From Latrodectus hesperus (Eukaryota > Arthropoda > Arachnida > Araneae > Theridiidae), in assembly GCA_037975125.1 (NCBI GenBank), contig CM075853.1, positions 28,324,295-28,388,294 on the forward strand: a stretch of DNA of 64,000 nt. The letters run 5' to 3'. The position numbers and the translations under genes are program-made. Positions 44,241-53,600 of this stretch are shown here, piece after piece; position 1 is the first letter of the stretch, and each line of letters begins with the position of its first letter. Below the pieces are notes generated by a model. The model searched no databases and had not been told where the DNA came from. It saw only the letters and a program-made list of their open reading frames with translations.

Positions 44241-45591
44241 TTATACTTAATAATTGATGTATATGAATGTTCTTATACATATTTCCTTAATTTCATTTGA
44301 CCATCATTTCATGTGTTTGAATGTTGATATGTGATGACAAGCACTTTCACTTTCATTGTTAAAAAGTTGAAAAAATTATGTTTAATATCAGTGTAACAAA
44401 AGTTTAGTAGCGGTACTATTTTAGTTAATATAACTTTATAAAATAAAACTTTATAATATATAGTTTTATTTTCTATTAACTAAATAGAAAATACGCGCTT
44501 AAAAATAAAAAAATAACATGAAACATATAAAAACACAATATACGAATCATCTTTGGAAATGAACACGATAAACATAAACTCACAGGTCCCATTTATTATT
44601 GATAAAAAACTTCAAATAAATTCGCTTAATCCAGTTTGTTATTCTATATTTATTACACCAAAAATTGATAATATCACAATTGATCTATAGAATTAATTAA
44701 TTTATTAATTTACTTTTGACATGAAGTTAATATAACGTTAAAGTAAACTTACGGCCTCGCTTCTACAAAACATTTCAGTTCAAAAAAAAAAAGAATTAGA
44801 AATTGCGATGTTGAAAAATGTTGAGAAAACAAGAGCAACATTTCATTTTAAAAATGCCTACTTTGAAATTCAATGCATAAACCATGTCAAAGATTTAAAA
44901 TTAAATTTCAGTCCATGTCAAATAACTCAATATTAAATTCTGTGTTCTTGTCATTTTGAAGAATCATAAATGTAAAAATGTATGATGAAGATGATGAGTC
45001 ATAAATAAATTTAATCAAATTTGAGTAAAAGACAACGTAAGAATAGAAGAGATTGATCAAAATTTAATGAGCAATATATGCTCGTAAAAATGATTATATA
45101 AAAAATAAAAATTCCAAAATTTAAAACAAAATTGTCAATAAAATGCAAGAGAGATTCACAAATGAAGCGACTTAATATTTTAAAAACATTAGCTGTGTTC
45201 AATGTCATTAACGTAACTTTTAATGACATCATTGAATGTTATTATAAATTGCATGATGTTTTACTGACTAATTTATCTCTATTAAAATGAATATTTTAAC
45301 AAAACTTTAAATTTTATTGATTTCATATTGAAAAAATATTTGATGTATATAATTACTTCCTTGAATAAAAAATATTGTGAATATTTTTAACTGCACAATA
45401 ACCATTCAGTCAGTGAAGCAATATTATTATAAAGCTAATACTTTGTAAAAATATATTGCAAATATTGCACAAATCGCGTTCCGTGCAAATTGTTTTGATA
45501 CAAAATAAGTATATGCATTATATTATTTGTGATTTATAAATAAAATAGATGAGCTATTTGTGTTTCATAAAATGAATTTAGTAATTAGCCT
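44241..45591. other. AT-rich spacer
   Basis: No gene recognised. A local inverted duplication of ATAAAACTTTATA / TATAGTTTTAT type occurs at 44,447-44,472. Confidence 0.5.
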
Positions 45592-45893
45592 AGTACATGC
45601 GATATAAGTGTTCGTTGAATCTGTGGAATCGAAAGCTCTGTGGTAGGTCGTTGAACGCTTACTATGGGTATAACGACCTGGAAAAATTCCCGTCGCTTCA
45701 GATCAATATCAAAAGAGATGGAGTAGATCCTATAGTGGTGCCATCTATCGGAGGAACTTAGAGCAAAGTCATACTTTCACCTTCGTGGTGCTCTGGTTAA
45801 ACGAAAGGCGCACCCTACTGACTTCAATTCGCATAGTTAACATCATAGCGATCTTGTCTTGTCCAAGTGTCATAAGTAACAACAACAACAGTA
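45592..45893 (+). mobile_element. SINE family 3, 5'-truncated copy
   Basis: Begins within the body at GTACATGCGATATAAGTG, continues with GTGGAATCGAAAGCTCTGTG, GATCCTATAGTGGTGCCATC, CACCTTCGTGGTGCTCTGG and AAACGAAAGGCGCACCCTAC, and ends CTTGTCCAAGTGTCATAAGT with an (AAC)n tail. The head with A and B boxes is absent. Confidence 0.88.
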
Positions 45894-46164
45894 ATCTTGT
45901 AAAACAATGTAATGTTGATAAAGATTTTTAAAAAATATCAATCACTCAAAACTGTAAAAAATAGATTTATTTTATATAGAAAAATTAAATGAGGAATGAA
46001 AAAATATAACTTAAAGATACTTCTGATTTGATTGCTTTTAAATATTAATTCATAATTTTATTTAAAATTGTCGATCCATTTATAGCGTTGTGGTTTGTCT
46101 ATATTTATTTGACTTCTGTATTACCAATTCTTCTAAGATGTACGATTTGAAGGAGATTCTTATC
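45894..46164. other. AT-rich spacer
   Basis: No gene recognised. Confidence 0.45.
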
Positions 46165-46255
46165 CGCTGCGAAAACGGATGCCTCATGAGGGACTCGAAC
46201 CCATGAATTGCTTAAATGTAAGTCAGAGCGCATTTCGGTTGCCAGCTAGGGACTT
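46165..46255 (-). mobile_element. tRNA-like SINE head fragment
   Basis: The minus strand reads CTAGCTGGCAACCGAAATGC and, about 50 bases on, CATGGGTTCGAGTCCCTCATG, a perfect B box in a T-arm-like stem. The A box is weak and no body recurs elsewhere in the window, so family membership is open. Confidence 0.5.
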
Positions 46256-46929
46256 AAGTTGGTTTGAATAATTTTAATTATTATTTGCATTTAGAATGAT
46301 TTTAATAGTTGAATTGTACCTTATGCAGAAAATTTAATTCGAGATTTTTATGCAACAATTCAATCAGAATATCTCATTGTAATCTAATAATTTTTCTAAA
46401 ACCATTCATTTCATTCTTATACTTTACTATTTTATTTTCACAAAGTATTTCGTTTATTCTGTTTCTTATTTAAATTCCACTTTTTTACAAACTTTTTAAG
46501 AAAAATTTTGAAAAATATGAAAATATGTTTTTAACTTCTGAAATAAAGAAATTTTATTTCAGAAGTGAAATTCATGATTTAATCAAATGAATGCAATAAA
46601 GTGATTCGATTTCAAAAAATGAATATAAAGTTAAAGATTCTACCATGTTGACGTTCCATCTACTCAAGTAATGATGATTGTGAGATCAAAAAATAAGTTA
46701 CAGAAATATGAGTCCTACCAAAAATCTTTAAATACACGAAATATTGATGGTGATATTTTCTGAAAGTAATAACCATGTTGAGCTGGTTGATCTACTTAAT
46801 GAAAAGTTTACAGAAAGATGATAATCACCAATTATCAATTTAGAATTATCAGTGGATCCTTGACAAATTTGAAAAATAGTTGGATTTTATATAACCTAAT
46901 GTTTATTATGAAGCATAATGGCAAAACAC
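46256..46929. other. AT-rich spacer with a weak direct repeat
   Basis: ACCATGTTGACGTTCCATCT near 46,643 and ACCATGTTGAGCTGGTTGAT near 46,771 begin two loosely similar stretches about 130 bp apart. No coding signal. Confidence 0.4.
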
Positions 46930-47800
46930 AGAGCAAAAAATTTTCTAAACTGTTATAACATAATAGGACACGTGTTAAATGCTTTACACCATCTCTTTAA
47001 TGATCTTCGTGAATTGCAGGAAAATTGCTCGTGTCACTTTCCCTACTGAACCAACCAAAGATTGTAGACTTATCGACCAATGTATGTTAAAATGCTAAAG
47101 CTTACTTGGTTATTTGAAAAGGTTTAAATAATGTAGTGTCAACTCAAATGTCGATCTAATAACTTGAGCTTATTTCAAATTTGATGGTGACTGATTACGC
47201 TTAATTTCCTAGAGTAGGAACAAAAACTAGCTGAAAGTACCGCAATTAAGTAAGTCAGTAAGATGATTTAAAGCTGCTGAGATGTAAATATTAATGAAAA
47301 AGCAAGTCCCGAAAATAAATATATTGAACAACTATTTCTTCTACAGTTAGTCACAGAAACAATCAAGTATTAAGCTTGGTACTACTACCTAGTACGCACA
47401 AAAGGCTCCTAGAAAGTTTCAGGGAGATCTAATATCATCCCAGATAGAAACATTCCGTACTATCACTGAGGCCTTAACAGGTTGAACAATCCTTTGTTGA
47501 CATGTAGGCTCATGAGATTTTCTCTATATCTTCAATAATGCTTCCGCCTGGTGAAACGTAACACGAGACATGTCAGACCAGATCACGTGTTGCCAGCTAT
47601 CGACCAATATCATGGCAGACTCAGGTGATACGTGAGCGTTACACGTGTGAGTTGTTCCAAAACTCATATTAACGATGGTCTGCATAAAAATTTGCTAGCT
47701 GATATCTGATGAACCAGCATTAAACCATGCATCAATTTAAGAAATTATTTGACGTCTATTTCGCTTGACAATTCCCACATGAGTTATTGATAATCAAGTT
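46930..47800 (-). pseudogene. Tc1-like transposase remnant, copy A
   Basis: On the minus strand, from about 47,780: IDAWFNAGSSDIS, then a W...VTLTYHLSLPWYW stretch. HVSRVTFHQAEALL follows (about 47,575-47,530), with HVSR in the place of SDESR, then HEPTCQQRIVQP near 47,510, matching the HESMDPTCQQGTVQ block of one Tc1-like family. After a decayed stretch, QSPSNLK and ALHYLNLF-like words (47,190-47,080) fall where the second catalytic region to the C-terminus should be. This last part matches 48,847-49,110 at the DNA level. Many stops and frameshifts. Confidence 0.6.
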
Positions 47801-48367
47801 CCTTTAAAACTTACTTTTGCCTTACCTGTGTTTGATTGCTCGCTTTTTTATCATCAAAGAAAAAAGTGCATCGTTAAAATCTAAGAATCAATAACATTTT
47901 TAGTAGGTCTGTGAAAAGGTCTTTTTTAATTTTTCATGAGATCCTGTTCAACTCTGCAGACTCAATTTATATGATTTTAAATTTTTATTCAGTTTTACTT
48001 CACGATTTTTCTTTTTTTAAATAGGTATTCCTTATATTTCATTCTATTTTTCAAAAGTTCTCAAAATGCCGGATTTTTAAATATCAGCTGCAAAAGAAAT
48101 TTATCTTACAATCGAAATGCTTAACTATTTAGTAATTTTTCTTTTCATCATAGAAAAGATATTGATTTTTATGTTTATATACTTGGAAAAATGGAAGAAT
48201 GCGTATTGTTATGATAATTTTTATGATACTATCAAAATTAATGTCTCTCTTCCTTGGTTTGCTTTATTTTTAGCTGAATGATCTTTTTCCCTACATGGGG
48301 ATTCATAATAACGAGAACTGCAGTCTAATGTCAATTTAAAAGCATTACAACATGAGCATTATAAACA
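47801..48367. other. AT-rich spacer
   Basis: No gene recognised. Confidence 0.45.
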
Positions 48368-48440
48368 AATAAACCCAAGGTTGGATTTGAATTGACGAAC
48401 TGCTGAACAGAAGACCATTCAACGGCCAACTCAGCCCCTC
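48368..48440 (-). mobile_element. SINE family 2 head fragment, decayed
   Basis: On the minus strand TTGAATGGTC, GTTCAGCAGTTCGTCAATTC and AAATCCAACCTTGGGTTT parallel GCCGAATGGT, GTTCAACAGTTCGTGGGTTC and GAATCCCACCTTGGGCAT of the intact copies. The body is missing. Confidence 0.55.
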
Positions 48441-48846
48441 ACCCTAGGACATGAACTAGATGAAAAAGCAAAATAACTATACATCCGTGAAGCAAGGAAA
48501 AAGGAAATCCTATAAGAAAGCTAGACATCTGTGAAGTCAGAAAACGAAAAGGAAATTCAAAAATGTTTTCTTAATTGTTTTCCTTTTAATTTAACAAAAG
48601 AATTAACTACATAAAATCACAGATGCTCATCATACACTAACAGTAGAATAACATAATTCTGAATCAAAGATGCTAATCCATTAACTATAGAACAAAATAA
48701 TACGAATGTGGAATTTCCACTTTTCTTGTGCTCATCTGGTAGGATGAATGCATGAAAATTTTCTGAGATTTCTCATTTGCGATAAGAGAAAAAGTCATTA
48801 ACTGCAGAAAAATCTTCGTGAGGGGCAAATGACTGGACGAATCAAA
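48441..48846. other. Spacer
   Basis: No gene recognised. A short local duplication, CATCCGTGAAGCAAGGAAAAAGG and CATCTGTGAAGTCAGAAAACGAA, lies at 48,482-48,552. Confidence 0.45.
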
Positions 48847-49690
48847 ATTTACTAAACTGTTTTAGGACACATAGTATGACCTGTGTGTGTGTTTAATGTT
48901 CTACACCATCTCTTTAATAATCATCGCAAAGTGCAGGACATTTGCTAGCGTCACTGTCCTTACTGAAGCAACCAAAGTTGTACACTTGTCGACCAATGAA
49001 TGATAAAATGTTAAAACTTACGAGGTTAGCTGAAAAAGTTTGATTAAGGTAGTGTAAAATGTCGATCTGATCACTTGATCTTATTTTAAATTTGATGGTG
49101 ATTGATTGCTGTGGCATCATGCACAGAAAACGCTTTGCTTAACTCGAAAAACCGGTCCTGGTGTTTCTGGTGGTGAGAAGACCTGATAGGGGGAATATTG
49201 ATTCTCCCCTCGAGCTTCCAAAGACACAGGTGGCAAGCAGGGAGAGAAGGAAGGAACTGTCGCTGGGTGAGCGAGTTAGTGTGGCCTGTTTTGTTTGAGA
49301 TATTTTACCATATGTATTGCCCTTTTGCATAATATTGAATACAAAGTCATCAATTTATAAATAATCAAGAAGTGTGTGTACATAAATAAAAGTAGATATT
49401 ATGCAGCTTATACGTGTCTGAAGTTTTTTCCCATAGATATAATCAACTTTTATACAGACTTGGTCTTCCAAAGCACGTGGTGGTAAGTCTTTCTCTGTTT
49501 TATTCATTTCCTCAGTATATTGTTATTGTCCTTGGTGTGGATTAACAAATTGGCACGAACGCTCAAAAAAGTCATTAAATTTACGAACGCTAATTTCGTG
49601 AATAATGATAAATCTCCATTGAGATAATAGTAGGTAGGAAAATAATCAGCTAAAAGTACTGTAATTAAATAATTGACAATCAAAATAGAC
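48847..49690 (-). pseudogene. Tc1-like transposase remnant, copy B, interrupted
   Basis: Positions 48,847-49,110 match 46,936-47,197 over about 260 bp, for example TTCTACACCATCTCTTTAAT and CATCGCAAAGTGCAGG beside their counterparts. Positions 49,635-49,683 match 47,225-47,270 (CAGCTAAAAGTACTGTAATT beside TAGCTGAAAGTACCGCAATT). So copy B has the same order as copy A with about 520 bp inserted at 49,110-49,630. The minus frame NYLITVLLADYFPTYYYLNG at 49,504-49,698 fits the D-Y-L...ADH..PFM...G block that precedes the second catalytic Asp in this family. Dead. Confidence 0.5.
49110..49630 (+). mobile_element. Insertion within copy B, possible LTR fragment
   Basis: This segment is absent from copy A and more GC-rich than its surroundings. 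The plus strand includes ACCGGTCCTGGTGTTTCTGG, GTGAGCGAGTTAGTGTGGCC and AATATTGAATACAAAGTC, then a TGGCACGAACGC word at 49,551 reminiscent of a retroelement primer-binding site (TGGCGCCCGAAC). No clear TG...CA ends, target duplication or protein, so an LTR origin is only a suggestion. Confidence 0.25.
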
Positions 49691-49734
49691 CATTGCAACT
49701 TAGAAACAAAGACAACGTTCTTGTAAGCAGCAGC

Positions 49735-50283
49735 AGTGTTCTTATTTTAGTAGTTTTTTTGGGGGGGAAATAAAAATATCTTCCTGTGCACCAAGGAATA
49801 CCACACAGGGCCCGAAGGTACAACAAATGTACTACAAAACAAATCCAAATAAAACATGAGATGAAAAAATAATAATAAAAGAAGGCAGAGAGAAAAAAAA
49901 GAGATATAAAAATGAAAAAGGAGTTAAATAACAGCATGGATAAATTTTATAAAAAATTCAAAATTCTCTTTCTTAACTAGATCCACCATAATCGGGGGCC
50001 ACCTGTTATTTAAGTCTTTACAAAGCTCGTTCCTTTCTTCTGAAACAGATGGACATTCAAGAAGAATGTGAGAAGGGTTGTCACTCCCAGAGTTGCACTT
50101 GCACACCTCACTGTTTGTAATTTGGAAACGGTGTAAGTAACTATTGAATTTCCCATGTCCAGTGAGGAATTGCGTAATTTTAAAGTCAGTGTAAAACCAG
50201 TAGTTCTTAATTCTGCAGGGAACTGAAGGGAGAAAAGATTTTGTCCACTTACAATTAGGCGAGGAAACGAATGAAATCAAAAA
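49735..50283 (-). mobile_element. 5'-truncated non-LTR retrotransposon (LINE) 3' end
   Basis: The minus strand carries the last part of an ORF2-like protein (49,924-50,280) and about 180 bp of 3' untranslated sequence: TTGTACCTTCGGGCCCTGTG, GGTATTCCTTGGTGCACAGG, AGATATTTTTATTTCCCCCC, then an A-rich end running into a few CTG units near 49,727. Loss of everything upstream is the usual outcome of incomplete reverse transcription. It lies next to Tc1-like copy B and probably inserted in it. Confidence 0.8.
49924..50280 (-). pseudogene. C-terminal end of a Jockey/R1/I-like LINE ORF2
   Basis: 118 residues open to a stop. SPNCKWTKSFLPSV resembles the STKGR...FFPS stretch after the RNase H domain. 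TQFLTGHGKFNSYLHRF is the classic (L)TGHG.F..YL.RF motif, and CKCNSGSDNPSHILLECPSV fits the C.C......HIL.ECP zinc-knuckle-like motif, followed by ERNELCKDL. These lie at the very C-terminus of many insect and arachnid LINE ORF2 proteins. The reverse transcriptase and endonuclease domains are missing, so it is non-functional although the frame is intact. Confidence 0.85.
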
Positions 50284-50779
50284 TACAATCGTAGTGATGA
50301 CTATTTAGTTGAAAAGCACATACACTTCTAATATCTCCATTGAAAATGTATGGAAGAAAAAACCAGCTTAAGGAGTAACCTCATCTTTTGAGTGAGGGAA
50401 AACTTTGAAAAAGTTGACTCTAATTATGAGCTTAGTAATCAGTATCGGAAGAAAAAACGCTATAACAATATTAAGCAATAATTATAAAACTAGTTGCCAT
50501 AGTAACCTGCTGCTAGTAATTTTACAATGAATATTACGCTGTTGTGACATAGTATCGTTCTGATGGCCAAGAAATAAAAGTATCAACAGTCAAAAACTAT
50601 CATTTTGTAAAAATCTCTGCAGGTTAAAAGTTCTTAGATTATAGTATCATTCCACTGATGTATAATGGAAGAAAAAAGAGGATGCCAACTTAAACATCAT
50701 CCTCATCATTTGATTAAGTTTAAAAATTATGCCTTATTTGTAATTAAATATAGCCTATAATTTTACGTGAACATTATTG
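50284..50779. repeat. Two loosely similar direct copies
   Basis: TGTATGGAAGAAAAAACCAG at 50,349 resembles TGTATAATGGAAGAAAAAAG at 50,659. AATTTTACAATGAATATTACGCTGTTG at 50,518 resembles AATTTTACGTGAACATTATTGTGTTG at 50,760. Similarity between these anchors is low. This may be a decayed tandem duplication. Confidence 0.4.
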
Positions 50780-51008
50780 TGTTGTTGTTGTTACTACTCA
50801 TGATACTTGGACAAGCCAAGCTCGCTATGCCATTGGCTATGCGAATTTAAGTCTGGAGGTTGAGTTTTCCGTCTACGAAGGTGAAATTACGACTTTGATC
50901 TAAGATTCCTCCGATAGAAGGCAACACCAGAAGATCCACTCCGTCAATTTTGACACTGATCTGAAGGGTGAGGAAATTTTCTGCAGGCCATTATACCCGT
51001 GGTAATGT
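50780..51008 (-). mobile_element. SINE family 3, 5'-truncated copy
   Basis: The plus strand reads TTGTTGTTGTTACTACTCATGATACTTGG, AAGCCAAGCTCGCTATGCC, GTCTACGAAGGTGAAATTAC, AGAAGATCCACTCCGTCAATT and CAGGCCATTATACCCGTGGTAA, the complement of the family 3 body and tail. Confidence 0.85.
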
Positions 51009-51419
51009 TATCATAACAAGTAATATAAAAAGTATTTTAAGTCAATTCTTTCTTAAATTAATATTTGAAAAAACTACATTAATATCAAGTATCCTACACT
51101 TTAAGTTTAAAAAAATGTATCTGAGCTTGAATGGATGAATAAAAAGTATTTTATTAACAATTGAAAATTTAAACAAAATGTTTATAAAGATAGTGTGAAC
51201 TAATAGTAGGGATTGAAAAATAGAATTACATTTATATTTGCATTACTGAAAAAAAAACGTTTTACATAAATTAAAAGTTTTATTAATTTAATTTCATTAT
51301 CCACGAGTAGTTTCACATTTTTCTGAGTTAGTGTAGTTTTGACAAATTCTTATCTGTGTTTTACTCATATGGATATATATTACTTGTTTTTATTGCAATT
51401 TTCCAATCTAAAATTAACT
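51009..51419. other. AT-rich spacer
   Basis: No gene recognised. Confidence 0.5.
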
Positions 51420-52000
51420 GAAAACTGCCAAACTATCGAATAGTTGTCTCTAATTATTCCACGAAACCAAAAACCTTCCATCAGAGTTTCTATCTAGGAA
51501 ACCACCCAAGGCAAACTTGGCGATATTCTGTTATTTATCTAGGCGACGAAGTTAAATTACAATCAATATTTTTCAACATTTCCCTAAATTTGACGGAGGT
51601 AATCAAATGAACGGTACATGAAACTCCATTGATTTTAAAACACGTTGTCATTAAAATTATACCTCGCTCGATAAAGAACTTTTCGTGGGTTTATTCTTGA
51701 GTCTTCCACCCTGTTCTGTTGGAATAATTGAAAGAAAACCGTGTAGAAACAGCCTTTAAGTGGACCCCATAACAAGAAAGGAATTCCAACCCCGGGGTAA
51801 ATTAATTATCTCCGTATTCCGTGGAGATTGTTTTTTGTGTTTGCAATTTACGAGTCGAAGGCCATTAGTTTAAATTGATTTGAGCCGGTTACAGTTAAAT
51901 ATATTATTTTGGGGAATAGTGTTTTCTTTTAAGTTAAAACTAATTACTACGCTGTCCTCCGAATGTCCCAAAGTTGTCACGAATAATGGAGAACAGCTGA
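51420..52000. other. Candidate conserved noncoding element
   Basis: A 580-bp stretch of balanced composition and high complexity with no repeats, no SINE or transposase motif and stops in all frames. It holds AAACCACCCAAGGCAAACTTGG, TTATTTATCTAGGCGACG, CCCCGGGGTAAATTAATTAT (a homeodomain-type TAATTA) and GAGTCGAAGGCCATTAG. Such islands in AT-rich arthropod DNA are often deeply conserved enhancers of developmental genes. Function is inferred from composition only. Confidence 0.4.
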
Positions 52001-52899
52001 CCTTTTAAGTTCTCCCTTAATTATTAATAATAAAACCAGAATCAAAAATGAGTTAATTTTGAAAGGAATGTTGTTTTATGTCTTTTAATGGGACTTATAC
52101 AGTATAGAAAATTTTATCAGCTTTTAGTTCAGTGTATTTTGTTTTATGACTTTGGCGGAGTTTTTAATTAACTGTAGTTCGGGCCACGGTGATTCTCCAT
52201 TCACTAAATAAATACCCAAGGTATTCAAATAATATTGCGAAATAATATTTTCCATTGGTAAATAATGAATACTAACTATTTTTGACTATAGTTCTGAAAA
52301 ATTTCTAAAATGTCTTGAATCGCAGATTTATATGGATTATTTTGATATCTTATGTAAATATATAAAAAAAATAAGAACTAAAATGGTGAAGCTTTTTTTG
52401 GTAAAATGAATAACAAATATTTAATAAATTTTTAACCACAAATATATACTTTAACTGCTAAAATAAACAAAATAACACATTACTTAAAAATTATTTAAAC
52501 TTTAATTTAATCTTATAAATTAAGCTAAGTCTTCCTGTAATTATTAAGAAGTATAAATTTTGATATCTTCTCCAGATCCTATGAGTTATACTTTGCTAAA
52601 ATTTCTTCATGTCTTACCATAAAATTCCAAAATATTCCTTGCTCTAAAAGCAAAATTATTTGACTTGCAACTGATTTATAAAGAGTAATATTTTTCATTT
52701 AGAAATGATAATTATGCAAAAAAATAATTCATTAAATTTTCCATTATATTTAATTAAATAAAGTAACAATAAGTATCACACCAAAATGTATATTCTCCTT
52801 AAAAAAAACTAGAGACATCCAATTTGTGTTCCAAATTTTCCTTCACTTTTAAATTTGGGAAAATGTGAATTGCCTTCTGGAAGTATTTTTCACTGAGAA
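52001..52899. other. AT-rich spacer
   Basis: No gene recognised. Confidence 0.5.
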
Positions 52900-53070
52900 T
52901 GCTTGATGTGTTGCAGTGAAGGAAACTCAGGAAACTTTAGTATCCCACCTTGATAGATGTGAGGGCAAAAACTAGTCATCCATCCCTAGATGTTCTACAG
53001 TGGTTGAGATTAAACTCGAGATCTTTCATTCTGAAGAGAGATCTTACCATTAGTTCTTCAAAAGGATGCG
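52900..53070 (-). mobile_element. Possible tRNA-derived SINE remnant
   Basis: The minus strand reads TAATGGTAAGATCTCTCTTC, AGAATGAAAGATCTCGAG and TTTAATCTC, in the spacing of an A box (TAATGGTAAGA) and a mutated B box (GAGTTTAATCTC). The body to the left is not shared with other copies here. The plus frame at 52,950-53,207 overlaps it and is not a gene. Confidence 0.4.
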
Positions 53071-53259
53071 TAATGTGTTTTAAATTGTCAGTTCTGGTTG
53101 AATTAGCCTTCGTCGCAAAACTAACGATAGAAAAATATCCAAGCCAAACCCTTTCTCTCCTTCATTCCCAATTATTACTGAACACTCAATTGATTAATGA
53201 GAGCTAAATAGCAAATACACGTTATAAAAGATTTTCTTCTTTTTTGAAGATTTTAATCT

Positions 53260-53600
53260 TGTAAATATGTTGTATTCTATGGTGTCAGATAACGTTTCAA
53301 AAACGCCGTATATAACTAATTACGACATTGTAGTGAGATCTCGCCATAAATACGAGGTTTCGACAAATTTGATGAATGCCTTCAAATCGCATTCTTCGAG
53401 CGGCAGCAAACAAGGCGAAGTTCACCATCGAATATCTGATAATAGTGTCGAAGTTCATTTTGTTAATAAAACGATTTCTTATGTCAGACCAAAGCATTGG
53501 TTTGAGAGGCTGTTTTCCATTGATTCAAGCCCTTAACACATGGACAATAGAACAGGAGAAAAAGCAAAATGAAAAAGACAAGACAAAACATCCATTTTAT
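53260..53600. other. Candidate conserved noncoding element with several open frames
   Basis: Balanced, repeat-free sequence. Two plus frames (53,267-53,536 and 53,376-53,606) and one minus frame (53,297-53,497) are open at once, none with a recognisable domain. Simultaneous openness is what low stop density in balanced DNA gives, so none is a strong gene. It contains AACTAATTACGACATTGTAG and GTTAATAAAACGATTTC, homeodomain-like words. An AG at 53,287 could be a splice acceptor for the 53,267 frame, so an exon is not excluded. Confidence 0.35.

Noticed and set aside
46936..49110. The two 260-bp direct repeats as LTRs of a retrotransposon
   Set aside because: The DNA between them encodes no retroviral proteins and translated scraps place both repeats within Tc1-like transposases.
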